Shown one piece after another: positions 13,024 through 20,542 of a stretch of 20,614 bases of DNA. The DNA comes from Proteobacteria bacterium UBA6156 (GTDB lineage: Bacteria > Pseudomonadota > Alphaproteobacteria > UBA2136 > UBA6156). Numbering within the stretch: the stretch's first letter is position 1; each line of letters starts with the position of its first letter. Both the position numbers and the translations under genes were made by a program. Where the stretch lies: positions 25,105 through 45,718 of the forward strand of contig DIUO01000037.1 of the NCBI GenBank assembly GCA_002422365.1. Direction: 5' to 3'. The notes below the pieces were generated by a model, which saw nothing but the letters and a program-made list of their open reading frames with translations, was not told where the DNA came from and ran no database searches.

Positions 13024-13632
13024 ATGACCACGACACCCGACCTGTACCCTATTTTGTTGCAGCCCCACCCCACCCTGAGCACGGTGGCCGAACCCGCGCC
13101 GGGTGCCACCCCCGCCACGCTGGCCATTCTGGAAAAGATGCTGGCCACCCTGTACCGCGCCGATGGTGTGGGTTTGGCGGCGCCGCAGGTGGATGTTCGA
13201 CAACGGATGTTCGTGATGGATTTGGGTGCGCGGACGCCCGAAGGCAAACGCGATTTTAGCGTGAAGGTGCCGAAGTTTTACATTAACCCCGCGATTGTGT
13301 GGGCGAGTGAGGAGACGGTGAGTCATCAGGAAGGTTGCCTGAGCCTGCCCGGCCTGTGGGGTGAAGTGGTGCGCCCTGCGCGTGTGACGCTGGCCTATAC
13401 CGACCGCGACGGCCAGCCGGTGGAAGAAACCCTGGAGGGGCTGGATGCGGTGTGCGTGCAGCACGAGATTGACCATTTGGACGGGATTGTGTTCTCGCAG
13501 CGGATGAGCAAACTGCGCCGCGACATTGCCATGGGCAAATGGGCCAAACTGCGCAAAGACATTATAAAAAACGGCGCCAGTTTTGAGATACTGGCGGCGG
13601 AGGCCGGAGTGATCTCGGCCCGGAAAGACTAG
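13024..13632 (+). CDS. def: Peptide deformylase
   Basis: Def removes the formyl group from the N-terminal methionine of nascent proteins. At 202 residues it is slightly longer than the common 165-190. The three family motifs are all present: GVGLAAPQV, EGCLSLPG (metal Cys near residue 105) and QHEIDHLDG (His 147, Glu 148, His 151). The start ATG lies after a long antisense-type open stretch and has no strong ribosome site, but the preceding bases overlap the divergent promoter region and MTTTPDLYPILLQPHPTL is the typical N-terminus. It leads a three-gene block: the fmt start codon follows four bases after the stop, and truA overlaps fmt. Def and Fmt act on opposite ends of the same formylation cycle. 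Confidence 0.97.
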   Translation: MTTTPDLYPILLQPHPTLSTVAEPAPGATPATLAILEKMLATLYRADGVGLAAPQVDVRQRMFVMDLGARTPEGKRDFSVKVPKFYINPAIVWASEETVSHQEGCLSLPGLWGEVVRPARVTLAYTDRDGQPVEETLEGLDAVCVQHEIDHLDGIVFSQRMSKLRRDIAMGKWAKLRKDIIKNGASFEILAAEAGVISARKD

Positions 13633-13636
13633 GCCC

Positions 13637-14563
13637 GTGGCACGCGTGGTGTTTATGGGCAGCCCCGCCTTTGCGGTGCCCAGCCTGCACGCCCTGCACA
13701 CCGCCGGGCATGAGATTGTGGCGGTTTATACTCAGCCCCCCCGGCCCGCCGGGCGTGGGCACAAAGTGCAGAACACCCCGGTGCATGAGGCTGCTGAGGA
13801 TATGGGGCTGACTGTGTTCCACCCGGAAAAGCTGCGCGGAGAGGATTTGGAGGCGGTGCTGGGGTTGGCGGCGGATGTGTTCTGTGTTGTGGGGTATGGC
13901 CTGCTGCTGCCGAAGGCTTTGGTGGATAGCCGTTTGTGCCTGAATGTTCACCCGAGTGCGTTGCCGCGTTGGCGGGGGGCCGCCCCGCTGCAATGGACCC
14001 TGCTGGCCGGAGATGCCCGCACCGACGTGTGCGTGATGAAGCTGGATGAAGGCATGGACACTGGCCCTGTGGTGGCGCGCGACAGCATGGCCGTGCCGCT
14101 GAACATGACACTGGCGGAACTGCACGACACCACTGCCGCCAAGGGGGCAAGCATGTTGGTGGAGGCGGTGAATGATTTGGCCAGTATTCGGCCCGTGCCG
14201 CAGGTGGGCGAGGCCACCCATGCGCCAAAACTTACGCCAGAAATGCGCCCCGTGGATTGGCACAAGCCGGTGATGGAGGTGCACAACCATGTGCGCGGGT
14301 TAAGCCCGGTGCCGGGGGCAACGGCGCGGCTGGGGGGCGAGGTTTTTAAGATATTACGCACGGAAGTGAACCAGCTGTGGCTGCACAAGCGCATGGGCGA
14401 GCCCGGCGAAGTGATTGGCATGGACAGCACCGGTGTGGCGGTGGCCTGCGGTGTGGGGGTGGTGAAGATTGTGGAGATGCAGCGCGCGGGGGCCAAGGCC
14501 GGGCCTGCCGGCGAGATTGCGCGCGGCTGGCCCGCGCTGAAAAACGGTGTGGTGCTGGGCTGA
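13637..14563 (+). CDS. fmt: Methionyl-tRNA formyltransferase
   Basis: Fmt transfers a formyl group from 10-formyl-tetrahydrofolate to methionyl-initiator tRNA. It has 308 residues, the normal length. It starts with GTG, four bases after the def stop, and the second codon onwards reads ARVVFMGSPAFAVPSLHAL. The formyltransferase site is visible: NVHPSALPRWRGAAPLQW (Asn near residue 103 and His near 105) and LDEGMDTG (Asp near 141). PPRPAGRGHKVQNTPVHE is the conserved loop that binds the acceptor end. The C-terminal domain begins near THAPKLTPEMRPVDWHKP and carries the HNHVRGLSPVPGA segment. Its TGA stop overlaps the truA ATG by one base, implying translational coupling. Confidence 0.96.
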   Translation: MARVVFMGSPAFAVPSLHALHTAGHEIVAVYTQPPRPAGRGHKVQNTPVHEAAEDMGLTVFHPEKLRGEDLEAVLGLAADVFCVVGYGLLLPKALVDSRLCLNVHPSALPRWRGAAPLQWTLLAGDARTDVCVMKLDEGMDTGPVVARDSMAVPLNMTLAELHDTTAAKGASMLVEAVNDLASIRPVPQVGEATHAPKLTPEMRPVDWHKPVMEVHNHVRGLSPVPGATARLGGEVFKILRTEVNQLWLHKRMGEPGEVIGMDSTGVAVACGVGVVKIVEMQRAGAKAGPAGEIARGWPALKNGVVLG

Positions 14564-15327
14564 TGGTGCGGCTGAAAATAACGCTGCAATATGATGGGCA
14601 GGCGTATTACGGGTGGCAGATTCAGGAGGGTTTGCCCAGTGTGCAAGGGGCCCTGGCCCATGCTTTGGAGCAGCTTGTAGAGCACGACGTGAAACTGGTG
14701 GGGGCAGGCCGCACCGACCGTGGTGTGCACGCATGGGGCCAAGTGGCGCATGCCGATGTGGCGAAAGATTTGACGGACTTTAAATTTATTACGGGTATGA
14801 ACCGGTTTTTGCCGAAGGATATTCGGGTGGTGGCAGTGGAGCATGTGGGGGAGGACTTCCATGCCCGCTTTAGTGCTACTGCGCGGCATTATGTGTACCG
14901 CCTATGGAATGCCCGCGTAATGCGCCCCGACCTGCGCGGGCACGCGGGCCATGTGCCGCTGCCGCTGGACATTGAGGCCATACAAGCGGCGGTGCAGACC
15001 TTGCCCCCGGGGGAGTATGATTTTAAGGGATTCCAGGACGCCGAATGCAACAGCCGCGTGAGCCTGTGCGACCTGCACCACCTGCGCTGGGTGAAAGAAA
15101 GCCTTGGCGACAGCGGCAACCTGTGGCGCCTGGAGATTGGTGCCAACCACTTTTTGCAGCACATGGTGCGCAACATTATGGGCACGCTGATTGAAATTGG
15201 CCAAGGCAAGCGCCCCACCACCGGCCTGCTGGATGTGCTGGCCGCGCAAAACCGCGCGCAGGCAGGCCTGACGTTTACGCCGGATGGGTTGTATTTGAGT
15301 CGGGTGGTTTACACTCCCGAGTTATAA
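14563..15327 (+). CDS. truA: tRNA pseudouridine(38-40) synthase
   Basis: TruA converts uridines at positions 38-40 of the anticodon stem to pseudouridine. It has 254 residues, the usual size. The catalytic loop AGRTDRGVHAWGQVAHAD carries the nucleophilic Asp near residue 52. The N-terminus is the typical LKITLQYDGQAYYGWQIQ. Other family segments are FHARFSATARHYVYRLWNA, YDFKGFQDAECNSRVSLCD and the C-terminal NHFLQHMVRNIMGTLIEIGQ. The start overlaps the fmt stop (TGATG), and the open frame upstream of it is an overlap with fmt only. A bidirectional terminator begins directly after the stop, ending the def-fmt-truA unit. Confidence 0.97.
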   Translation: MVRLKITLQYDGQAYYGWQIQEGLPSVQGALAHALEQLVEHDVKLVGAGRTDRGVHAWGQVAHADVAKDLTDFKFITGMNRFLPKDIRVVAVEHVGEDFHARFSATARHYVYRLWNARVMRPDLRGHAGHVPLPLDIEAIQAAVQTLPPGEYDFKGFQDAECNSRVSLCDLHHLRWVKESLGDSGNLWRLEIGANHFLQHMVRNIMGTLIEIGQGKRPTTGLLDVLAAQNRAQAGLTFTPDGLYLSRVVYTPEL

Positions 15328-15351
15328 AAAAGGAGCCTCGTGGCTCCTTTT
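15328..15351. terminator. Bidirectional intrinsic terminator after truA
   Basis: AAAAGGAGCC (15328-15337) pairs with GGCTCCTTTT (15342-15351) around a TCGT loop. It starts directly after the truA stop and ends 17 bases before the stop of the converging minus-strand gene at 15369, so it can serve both. Confidence 0.92.
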
Positions 15352-15368
15352 AAAACTGCCACAGCAGC

Positions 15369-15560
15369 TTATTTTGCGGCTGGTGCCAGGTGTACTTCGG
15401 TAGTGGTGGAAACCATGGTGCCGGAGACGGTGGTTTCGGTGACCGTTACGGCGTGGTCGGCGTGGGCTTCGACTTCGGTAGTGGCGTGATCGGCGTGGTT
15501 CTCGGCAAAGGCGGGAGCAGCGACAACAGCCAGTGCGGCGATGAGGGCGAGGGTTTTCAT
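15369..15560 (-). CDS. Small secreted His/Thr-rich protein
   Basis: The protein has 63 residues with a clear Sec signal peptide, MKTLALIAALAVVAAPAFA, cleaved before ENHADH. The mature part is only about 44 residues. It carries a repeated HADHA element (NHADHAT near residue 22 and AHADHAV near 34) and then a stretch dominated by Thr and Val. Closely spaced His and Asp residues could bind a divalent metal in the periplasm; this is inference. An AAGGA ribosome site precedes the start. The gene is divergent from a response regulator and histidine kinase pair across 226 bases and is therefore a candidate target or partner of that system. Confidence 0.8.
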   Translation of the reverse strand: MKTLALIAALAVVAAPAFAENHADHATTEVEAHADHAVTVTETTVSGTMVSTTTEVHLAPAAK

Positions 15561-15786
15561 GAGGGGTATCCTTTTTGTGAATTTTATGTGCCTGTTGATA
15601 AAGGCCTGAGCAACATGCGCCGCCGGGAGAAGAAAAAGTAGCCGTAAGAAGCTCGAAAACTAATGGTGATAGAACAAGATGTAAGCCCAGCGTAAACCCC
15701 ATGCACGTTGTGGATGATTGTACCATTTTAGCCCCTGACAAGCCCCTGGAAAGCGGGTATGTTGGCTGCAAACAAGGAGATAAGGC

Positions 15787-16461
15787 ATGCGGATTCTGGT
15801 GATTGAAGACGAGCGCGCGCTGGCGGGGTTTATTGAGCAAACGCTGCGCCAGCATGGCTTTGCGGCCAGCGTGGCCGGAACCTTGGCCGAAGCCCGCACC
15901 CTGCTGACCCAGCCCTTTGATGCCGTGATTTGCGACCGCCGCCTGCCCGACGGCGACGGGCTGGATTTGGTGAAAGAACTGCGCGCGGCGGGTAACCACG
16001 TGCCCCTGCTGATGCTGACCGCCCTGGGCCTGCCGAAAGAGCGCGTGGCTGGGCTGGAGGCGGGTGCGGATGATTATCTGCCCAAGCCGTTTAGCCTGTT
16101 TGAGCTGCTGGCGCGCGTGAAAGCGCTGCTGCGCCGCAGCGGCGGCCCCGCCGGGCTGGTGCTGGAGCTGGGTAACCTGCAACTGAACACGCTGCACGAC
16201 ACCGTGCAGGTGAAAGGCAAAACCGTGGGCCTGGGCAAGCGCGAAGTGGTGCTGCTGCGCCACCTGCTGCAACGCGCCGGGCAGGTGGTGGGCAAAGATG
16301 TGCTGGAACAAGCCCTGTATGGCGACACCGATGAGAAAAGCCGCACCGCGCTGGAAGTGGCGATTCACCGCCTGCGCAAAGTGCTGGCGGGTGTGGACAG
16401 CGGCACCAACCTGGTCACCGTGCGCGGCATAGGCTATTTGCTGGAAGAGGCCGCCAAGTAA
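15787..16461 (+). CDS. OmpR/PhoB-family response regulator
   Basis: This two-domain DNA-binding response regulator has 224 residues. The receiver domain (about 1-115) has the acidic pair Glu7/Asp8, the phosphoacceptor Asp50 in VICDRRLPDGDG, Thr78 in MLTALG and Lys100 in DDYLPKPF. The C-terminal winged-helix domain (about 125-224) shows LGKREVVLLRHLLQRAGQVV, the recognition-helix region RTALEVAIHRLRKVL and the closing hairpin TVRGIGYLLEE. The start follows an AAGGAG site (15774-15779). The kinase gene begins one base after this stop, so the two form one translationally linked operon. The group is closest in look to QseB/PmrA/TctD-type regulators, but the signal cannot be deduced. Confidence 0.95.
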   Translation: MRILVIEDERALAGFIEQTLRQHGFAASVAGTLAEARTLLTQPFDAVICDRRLPDGDGLDLVKELRAAGNHVPLLMLTALGLPKERVAGLEAGADDYLPKPFSLFELLARVKALLRRSGGPAGLVLELGNLQLNTLHDTVQVKGKTVGLGKREVVLLRHLLQRAGQVVGKDVLEQALYGDTDEKSRTALEVAIHRLRKVLAGVDSGTNLVTVRGIGYLLEEAAK

Positions 16462-16462
16462 C

Positions 16463-17926
16463 GTGAGCATGCTGATGGAATTGCGGGTGGTTTCGCGCAG
16501 CGGGAATAGCTTGCTTTCTGGCCTGGTGCTGCGTTTTGCGCTGGTGCTGGCGGTGGTGATGGGGGTGGTGTTCTGGCAAATTGAGCGCACGCTGGATGCC
16601 ACCGGCGACATGGCGCAAGACGAGCTGCTGCGGCGCCAAGCGGCGGAAATTGTGAACAGCCTGAGCATTGATACGCACCGCAAAACTGGCGAGATAACCC
16701 GCCTGCGCGTGAACCTGACGCCGCAAAGCGCGGCGGCGTATTTGGAGCGTAGCCAGGGGTATGTGTATTATATTCAGGATGAAACCGGCAAAATGCTGGC
16801 GCAAAGCGACCCGATGGCTGCCATATGGGTGCAGCCCGCCTTAACGGCGCGGCCCAGCGTGCCCACCTTGCTGGACACCGAAGCGCGCGATGGCGAGAGC
16901 AGCGCGTTGTATATTTTAGTGCAGCCGGTGATTTTACCCAGCGGGTCGATTTATGTGATTGTGGGCCAATACCGCACCATTGACGATGTGCTGCTGCAAA
17001 GTGCCAAAAGTGGGTTGCTGCCGGATTTGCTGATGGTGCTGGGGCCGCTGTTTATTGGGGCCCTGCTGGCGGCGGTGGCGCTGATGCGCCAAAGCCTGCG
17101 CCCGGTGCGCACCCTGGCCCGCGCCATGAGCCAGGTGGGCCGCGACGTGCGCCTGGGGCACGAAGCCAAAGTGGGGCTGGAGAATGTGCCGACCGAAGTG
17201 CGGCCGGTGGTGAATGCGTTTAATGAGGTTCTGGCCGATTTTGCGAAGAGTTTGAGTGCCCAGCAGGCGCTGACCGCCGACACCGCCCACCAGCTGAAAA
17301 CCCCGCTGGCGGTGATGCAAGCGCGGCTGGAGCAACTGGATGATTTTAAAGGCCGCAAGGAGCTGGAGCGCGATGTGCTGCGGATGAACCGGCTGGTGCG
17401 GCAGCTGCTGCACTACGCCGTGCTGGCCCAGCACCCCGCCACGCTGGCACCGGGCGACCTGGCCGCCGAAGTACGCGAGCTGGTGGCCGGTATGGTGCCG
17501 CTGGCACGGCAAGCCGGGGTAGACCTGCGGTTTAATGCGCCCGAAGCCGCCGTGATGGTGCAAATGGACCCCTTGCAGGTGGCCGAGGCCGTGGGCAACC
17601 TGATTGACAACGCCATACGCCACAGCCCGCAGCCCGGCAAAGGCGACAAAGACAAAAAGATGACCACGGTTGACGTGGACGTGAGCGCCGAAGGCAAAGT
17701 GGATGTGCGCGACCGTGGGCCGGGGGTTGCGGTGGCGGATCAGCCGATGGTGTTCACGCGCTTTTGGCAGGGCCCCACCAACCAGAGCGGCGAGAGCGCC
17801 CATGGTGGCGCGGGCCTGGGGCTGGCGATTGTGGCCGAAATTATGCGCCAGCATGGCGGCACAGCCAATGTGGCTGCGCGTGAGGGTGGCGGGACGGTGT
17901 TTACGCTGGGGTTTGTACGGAGTTAG
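16463..17926 (+). CDS. Sensor histidine kinase
   Basis: This membrane-bound kinase of 487 residues starts with GTG one base after the regulator stop. The first membrane helix is near residues 13-35 and the second near 187-210. Between them is a periplasmic sensor region of about 150 residues with no motif that I recognise. A linker (RQSLRPVRTLARAMSQVG) leads to the dimerisation domain with TADTAHQLKTPLAVMQARLE, where His276 is the phosphorylated residue. The ATPase domain has the N box (VAEAVGNLIDNAIRHSP), G1 (DVRDRGPGVA), an F box (FTRFWQG) and G2 (GGAGLGLAIVAEIM). The layout matches TctE/QseC-like kinases. Together with the regulator it probably controls envelope or metal-related genes, one candidate being the adjacent His-rich secreted protein. 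Confidence 0.95.
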   Translation: MSMLMELRVVSRSGNSLLSGLVLRFALVLAVVMGVVFWQIERTLDATGDMAQDELLRRQAAEIVNSLSIDTHRKTGEITRLRVNLTPQSAAAYLERSQGYVYYIQDETGKMLAQSDPMAAIWVQPALTARPSVPTLLDTEARDGESSALYILVQPVILPSGSIYVIVGQYRTIDDVLLQSAKSGLLPDLLMVLGPLFIGALLAAVALMRQSLRPVRTLARAMSQVGRDVRLGHEAKVGLENVPTEVRPVVNAFNEVLADFAKSLSAQQALTADTAHQLKTPLAVMQARLEQLDDFKGRKELERDVLRMNRLVRQLLHYAVLAQHPATLAPGDLAAEVRELVAGMVPLARQAGVDLRFNAPEAAVMVQMDPLQVAEAVGNLIDNAIRHSPQPGKGDKDKKMTTVDVDVSAEGKVDVRDRGPGVAVADQPMVFTRFWQGPTNQSGESAHGGAGLGLAIVAEIMRQHGGTANVAAREGGGTVFTLGFVRS

Positions 17927-17959
17927 TGTTTTAGTGTTTCGTGTTTAGTGTTTCGTGTT
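17924..17959. repeat. GTGTTT-core tandem repeats after the histidine kinase gene
   Basis: Two 8-base units TAGTGTTT (17924-17931 and 17932-17939) are followed by CGTGTTT, AGTGTTT and CGTGTT. The first unit contains the kinase stop codon. The core matches the TCGTGTTT array near atpA at 7665-7688. Confidence 0.8.
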
Positions 17960-17960
17960 G

Positions 17961-17984
17961 AAGGAGGCCTTGCGGGGCTTTTTT
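17961..17984 (+). terminator. Weak terminator-like hairpin after the kinase gene
   Basis: AAGGAGGCC can pair with GGCTTTTTTG around TTGCGG only by using several G-T pairs; six T follow the GC core. The position, about 35 bases after the kinase stop, is right for a terminator, but the stem is poor. Confidence 0.3.
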
Positions 17985-18018
17985 GTTGATGTATGCAATG
18001 CTTACTTTGAATGTTTTT

Positions 18019-18061
18019 GCGTTCGCCCTATATGGGCTTACTCGAACGCCCCTGAGGGGGC
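18019..18061 (+). promoter_or_regulatory. Nested hairpins in the leader of the split gene
   Basis: GCGTTCG (18019-18025) pairs with CGAACGC (18043-18049). Inside it, GCCC (18025-18028) can pair with GGGC (18034-18037), and directly after it GCCCC-TGA-GGGGC (18049-18061) forms another hairpin. They end just before the AGGAGG ribosome site at 18062-18067. The arrangement could regulate translation or act as a weak attenuator; this is speculative. Confidence 0.4.
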
Positions 18062-18076
18062 AGGAGGATTAGCATT

Positions 18077-18420
18077 ATGACTAAAATTTCTCAGATGGTG
18101 TCGCTAGACATCGCTCTCATTCGTCTGAAGGCAGTTGCTGATTTCTTGGGGGTAATCTTTCCGTAATCTTTCCGGACGGCCTTGAGCTGAACCAATTGTC
18201 CACCTTGGCCGCCCAACGGCCTTATAATGGCAAAATGGGCATAATCGTCATTTCGTCTGGTAATGATGATGAAGGCTCATATATCAGAGAGAGCGTTCAT
18301 ATTCTGGAGAATGCTCCACCATTGACAGTAGTCCGCTTTTACACACACCATGCGTATGTGGAGCTGCCTGACAGAAGCGCGGACAGGGCTGCGGTGGACG
18401 TTACATACACCGTCAACTGA
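18077..18420 (+). pseudogene. Hypothetical gene split by an 11-bp tandem duplication
   Basis: An ATG at 18077 follows an AGGAGG ribosome site but reads only 29 codons before TAA at 18164. That stop is created by a perfect tandem duplication of GTAATCTTTCC (18152-18162 and 18163-18173). If one copy is removed, the frame runs on without interruption through VIFPDGLELNQLSTLAAQRP to the TGA at 18418-18420, giving 110 residues. The downstream half on its own has no ATG with a ribosome site (it opens at TTG 18196 or ATG 18235). The restored product is a soluble, acidic protein of no family I recognise. Its segments include KMGIIVISSGNDDEGSYIRE and VVRFYTHHAYVELPDRSADR. Mutation, reversible slippage or a sequencing error could each explain it. 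A strong terminator follows. Confidence 0.72.
18152..18173. repeat. Perfect 11-bp tandem duplication GTAATCTTTCC x2
   Basis: Two identical 11-base copies abut each other inside the reading frame that starts at 18077. As 11 is not a multiple of three, the second copy shifts the frame and exposes a TAA. Copy loss would restore the frame. Confidence 0.95.
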
Positions 18421-18439
18421 CCCTACGGGAGACAAACGC

Positions 18440-18474
18440 GCGGGGCGGCCATGAGGCCGCCCCGCACATTTTTT
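18440..18474. terminator. Strong intrinsic terminator between the split gene and sucD
   Basis: GCGGGGCGGCC (18440-18450) pairs perfectly with GGCCGCCCCGC (18455-18465) around ATGA, followed by ACATTTTTT on the plus strand. It also lies 11 bases beyond the sucD stop on the minus strand, though without a T-run there. Confidence 0.92.
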
Positions 18475-18484
18475 ACACATAGGC

Positions 18485-19369
18485 CTAGCCGATGAGGGCT
18501 TTGACCGCCGCGCCGATGTCGGATGGGGTTTTGACCATGGTGACGCCGGCTTCTTTCAGTGCTTTGATTTTGGCTTCGGCGGTTTCGTCTCCGCCGGAGA
18601 TGATGGCGCCTGCGTGGCCCATACGCTTGCCCTTGGGGGCGGTGGCGCCCGCAATGAAGCCCACCACCGGCTTGGTGACGGCGGTTTTGATGTAGTCGGC
18701 CGCTTCAATTTCCGCCTGGCCGCCGATTTCGCCGATCATCACGATGGCTTCGGTTTGGGGGTCGGCCTCGAAGGCGGCCAGAACTTGAATAAAGTTGGTG
18801 CCTGCGACGGGGTCTCCGCCAATACCGACACAGGTGGACTGGCCGAGGCCGGCGTCGGTGGTTTGCTTGACGGCCTCGTAGGTGAGGGTGCCGGATTTAC
18901 TGACCACGCCGACGCGGCCCTTCATGTGGATATGCGCGGGCATAATGCCGATTTTGCAACCCTTGCCTTCGCCAGGAGTAATAACCCCCGGGCAGTTGGG
19001 GCCGACGAGACGCATGGTGCATTTGGGGTCCATTAACTTGCGTTTGACGCGGACCATGTCGAGCACCGGAATGCCCTCGGTGATGCAGACGCAGAGGCGG
19101 ATGCCTGCGGCTTCGGCCTCCAGGATGGCATCGGCCGCGAAGGGCGGCGGGACGTAAATTACACTGGCTTCGGCACCGGTGGCCTCCACCGCTTCTTTCA
19201 CTGTGTTGAACACCGGCAGGCCGAGGTGCTGGGTGCCGCCCTTGCCGGGGGTGACGCCGCCGACGTAGTTGGAGCCGTATTTGAGGGCTTGCTCGGAGTG
19301 GAAGGTACCGTTTTTGCCGGTGAAACCCTGGGTGATGACTTTGGTGTCTTCGGTGATGAATATGGCCAT
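18485..19369 (-). CDS. sucD: Succinyl-CoA synthetase (ADP-forming) alpha subunit
   Basis: SucD is the subunit that binds CoA and carries the phosphohistidine in the TCA-cycle step succinyl-CoA to succinate with ATP or GTP formation. It has 294 residues; the family usually has 288-300. The start at 19369 gives MAIFITEDTKVITQGFTGKN; longer upstream frames overlap the preceding gene only. Motifs include FTGKNGTFHSEQAL, GGVTPGKGG, VYVPP-type VIYVPPPFAADAI, RLVGPNCPGVITPGE, GVVSKSGTLTYEAVKQTTD, CVGIGGDPVAGTNFIQVL and GKRMGHAGAIISGG, with the phosphorylated His near residue 252. Its partner sucC is on the same strand, but two unrelated genes lie between them. The four genes are closely spaced and probably still form one transcript. 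Confidence 0.97.
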   Translation of the reverse strand: MAIFITEDTKVITQGFTGKNGTFHSEQALKYGSNYVGGVTPGKGGTQHLGLPVFNTVKEAVEATGAEASVIYVPPPFAADAILEAEAAGIRLCVCITEGIPVLDMVRVKRKLMDPKCTMRLVGPNCPGVITPGEGKGCKIGIMPAHIHMKGRVGVVSKSGTLTYEAVKQTTDAGLGQSTCVGIGGDPVAGTNFIQVLAAFEADPQTEAIVMIGEIGGQAEIEAADYIKTAVTKPVVGFIAGATAPKGKRMGHAGAIISGGDETAEAKIKALKEAGVTMVKTPSDIGAAVKALIG

Positions 19370-19398
19370 GGGATTGTCTTTCTGGTTAGAGGGATATG

Positions 19399-20061
19399 TT
19401 AGTGGGATAGGTAGGAATTGACGGCGAAGTACATGGGCACGGCCAGGATACTGAACCAGATGACGACCTGTTGGAGGAACAGGAGGGTGGTTTCGAAATT
19501 GCTCGGCGGCGTGGCGTAGGGGATTTGCACCGGGGCGGTGTGGGGGCCGAAGGGGTCGGTTTCGAAGTACATCCAGTAAGTAAACAGCGCCTGCACCAGT
19601 TGCAGCACGATAACCGACGGCAGCCACTGGTACACCCAATAAGGCACGGTGCCGGTAAGCAGGAGGGTGGGGTTGGCGGCGACTTCGGTCGCGGCGGCTT
19701 CTAACCCATAAAGCAGCATGGGCAGTGCGACCATGCCGAACAGCGCGGGCCCGGCCAGGCCGAGGTGCCGCCAGCGCATGAGGTTGACCTTAAGCATGAT
19801 GAGGAGCAACCACACCGACAAGCCCAGCACGATGAGACCGGAAACACCCAACAGGGCCAAGACAACCCCAAACATAAACGTGCCCGGTGTGGCGTTGGTG
19901 TAAGCAAGATAAGCGAGGATGCCGGGCAGCATGAGCACCGAAATGATGAGTGTGAGCAAAAACATACGCAGCTGCACACGCTGATACCCCACCGGCGTGA
20001 GCGCCTGCCGCCAGTTTAGGGCGTGCAGGTTGCGCAGCAGCGAGGGCATGTAACGGGCCAT
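19399..20061 (-). CDS. Multi-pass membrane protein, unknown function
   Basis: The protein has 220 residues with about five hydrophobic segments (roughly 33-55, 62-90, 103-120, 140-163 and 194-214). The basic N-terminal part (RNLHALNWRQALTPVGYQRV) is cytoplasmic by the positive-inside rule. LMRWRHLGLAGPALFG after the second helix weakly recalls the R-LHD-G-SGW segment of DUF805 proteins, but the match is too poor for a family call. It starts two bases after the stop of the preceding secreted-protein gene and ends 29 bases before the sucD start. It is therefore embedded in the sucC-sucD operon. No function can be assigned. Confidence 0.75.
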   Translation of the reverse strand: MARYMPSLLRNLHALNWRQALTPVGYQRVQLRMFLLTLIISVLMLPGILAYLAYTNATPGTFMFGVVLALLGVSGLIVLGLSVWLLLIMLKVNLMRWRHLGLAGPALFGMVALPMLLYGLEAAATEVAANPTLLLTGTVPYWVYQWLPSVIVLQLVQALFTYWMYFETDPFGPHTAPVQIPYATPPSNFETTLLFLQQVVIWFSILAVPMYFAVNSYLSH

Positions 20062-20063
20062 GG

Positions 20064-20528
20064 TTAGTTGCCCGCTGCCGGGGCCACCGCAGCCGCGCCC
20101 TGCCCGGCATACATGCTGAGCAGCACCGGGGTGAGCTGCTGCATAAGCTGGGGCAGCTTGGCCATGATGCCCTGGCCTTCCGGTGTGGCGGCAAAGGCGG
20201 TGAAGGAGGCTTGCTCCTTAGCCGTAAAGGTTTGGGTGGCCAGCCCCAGGGCCTGCTGCATAAGCGTGGCCTGCTGCTGGGGATTAAGGCTGCCCGCGAG
20301 CTGGGTGACCAATTGCGGATTCGCAGCCATAACCTGCAAGGCCTGCTGCACCATGGCGGTTTGGGCCTGCTGGGCCAGCGGGCTGGTGGCGACGTTGGTG
20401 GTGCCGGTTTGGCCCTGGGTGGCGGCCATGTTCTGGGCGGCCTGCAAGGCACTGCCCAGGTTAAAGCCTTGGGCATGCACCAAGGGCGCAAAGCCCAGGG
20501 CGGCAAGGAGGATGATGAGGTATTTCAT
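20064..20528 (-). CDS. Secreted Gln/Ala-rich protein, DUF2059-like
   Basis: The protein has 154 residues with a signal peptide, MKYLIILLAALGFAPLVHA, cleaved before QGFNLG. The mature N-terminal half is rich in Gln, Ala and Thr. The C-terminal part, FTAKEQASFTAFAATPEGQG followed by MAKLPQLMQQLTPVL, resembles the DUF2059 pattern (a helix, then -F--TPEG--IM-K-P-LM-Q). This is a modest family-level match from memory. A CAGGAG ribosome site lies eight bases before the start. The start lies 14 bases after the sucC stop, so it belongs to the suc transcript. It is predicted to be periplasmic or exported, and its link to the TCA enzymes is unclear. Confidence 0.8.
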   Translation of the reverse strand: MKYLIILLAALGFAPLVHAQGFNLGSALQAAQNMAATQGQTGTTNVATSPLAQQAQTAMVQQALQVMAANPQLVTQLAGSLNPQQQATLMQQALGLATQTFTAKEQASFTAFAATPEGQGIMAKLPQLMQQLTPVLLSMYAGQGAAAVAPAAGN

Positions 20529-20542
20529 GGAGAGACTCCTGA

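Noticed and set aside
12900..13247. N-terminal extension of the hydroxybutyryl-CoA dehydrogenase frame
   Set aside because: It overlaps def on the other strand and has no dehydrogenase similarity; AAGGGG supports the start at 12899.
15322..16683. A 453-codon minus-strand frame spanning the small secreted gene and the response regulator
   Set aside because: It is antisense to the convincing regulator and kinase genes; the real minus-strand gene here is the 63-residue one in another frame.
19370..19639. N-terminal extension of sucD to 384 residues
   Set aside because: It overlaps the membrane-protein gene on the same strand; SucD proteins begin at the MAIFI-type start.
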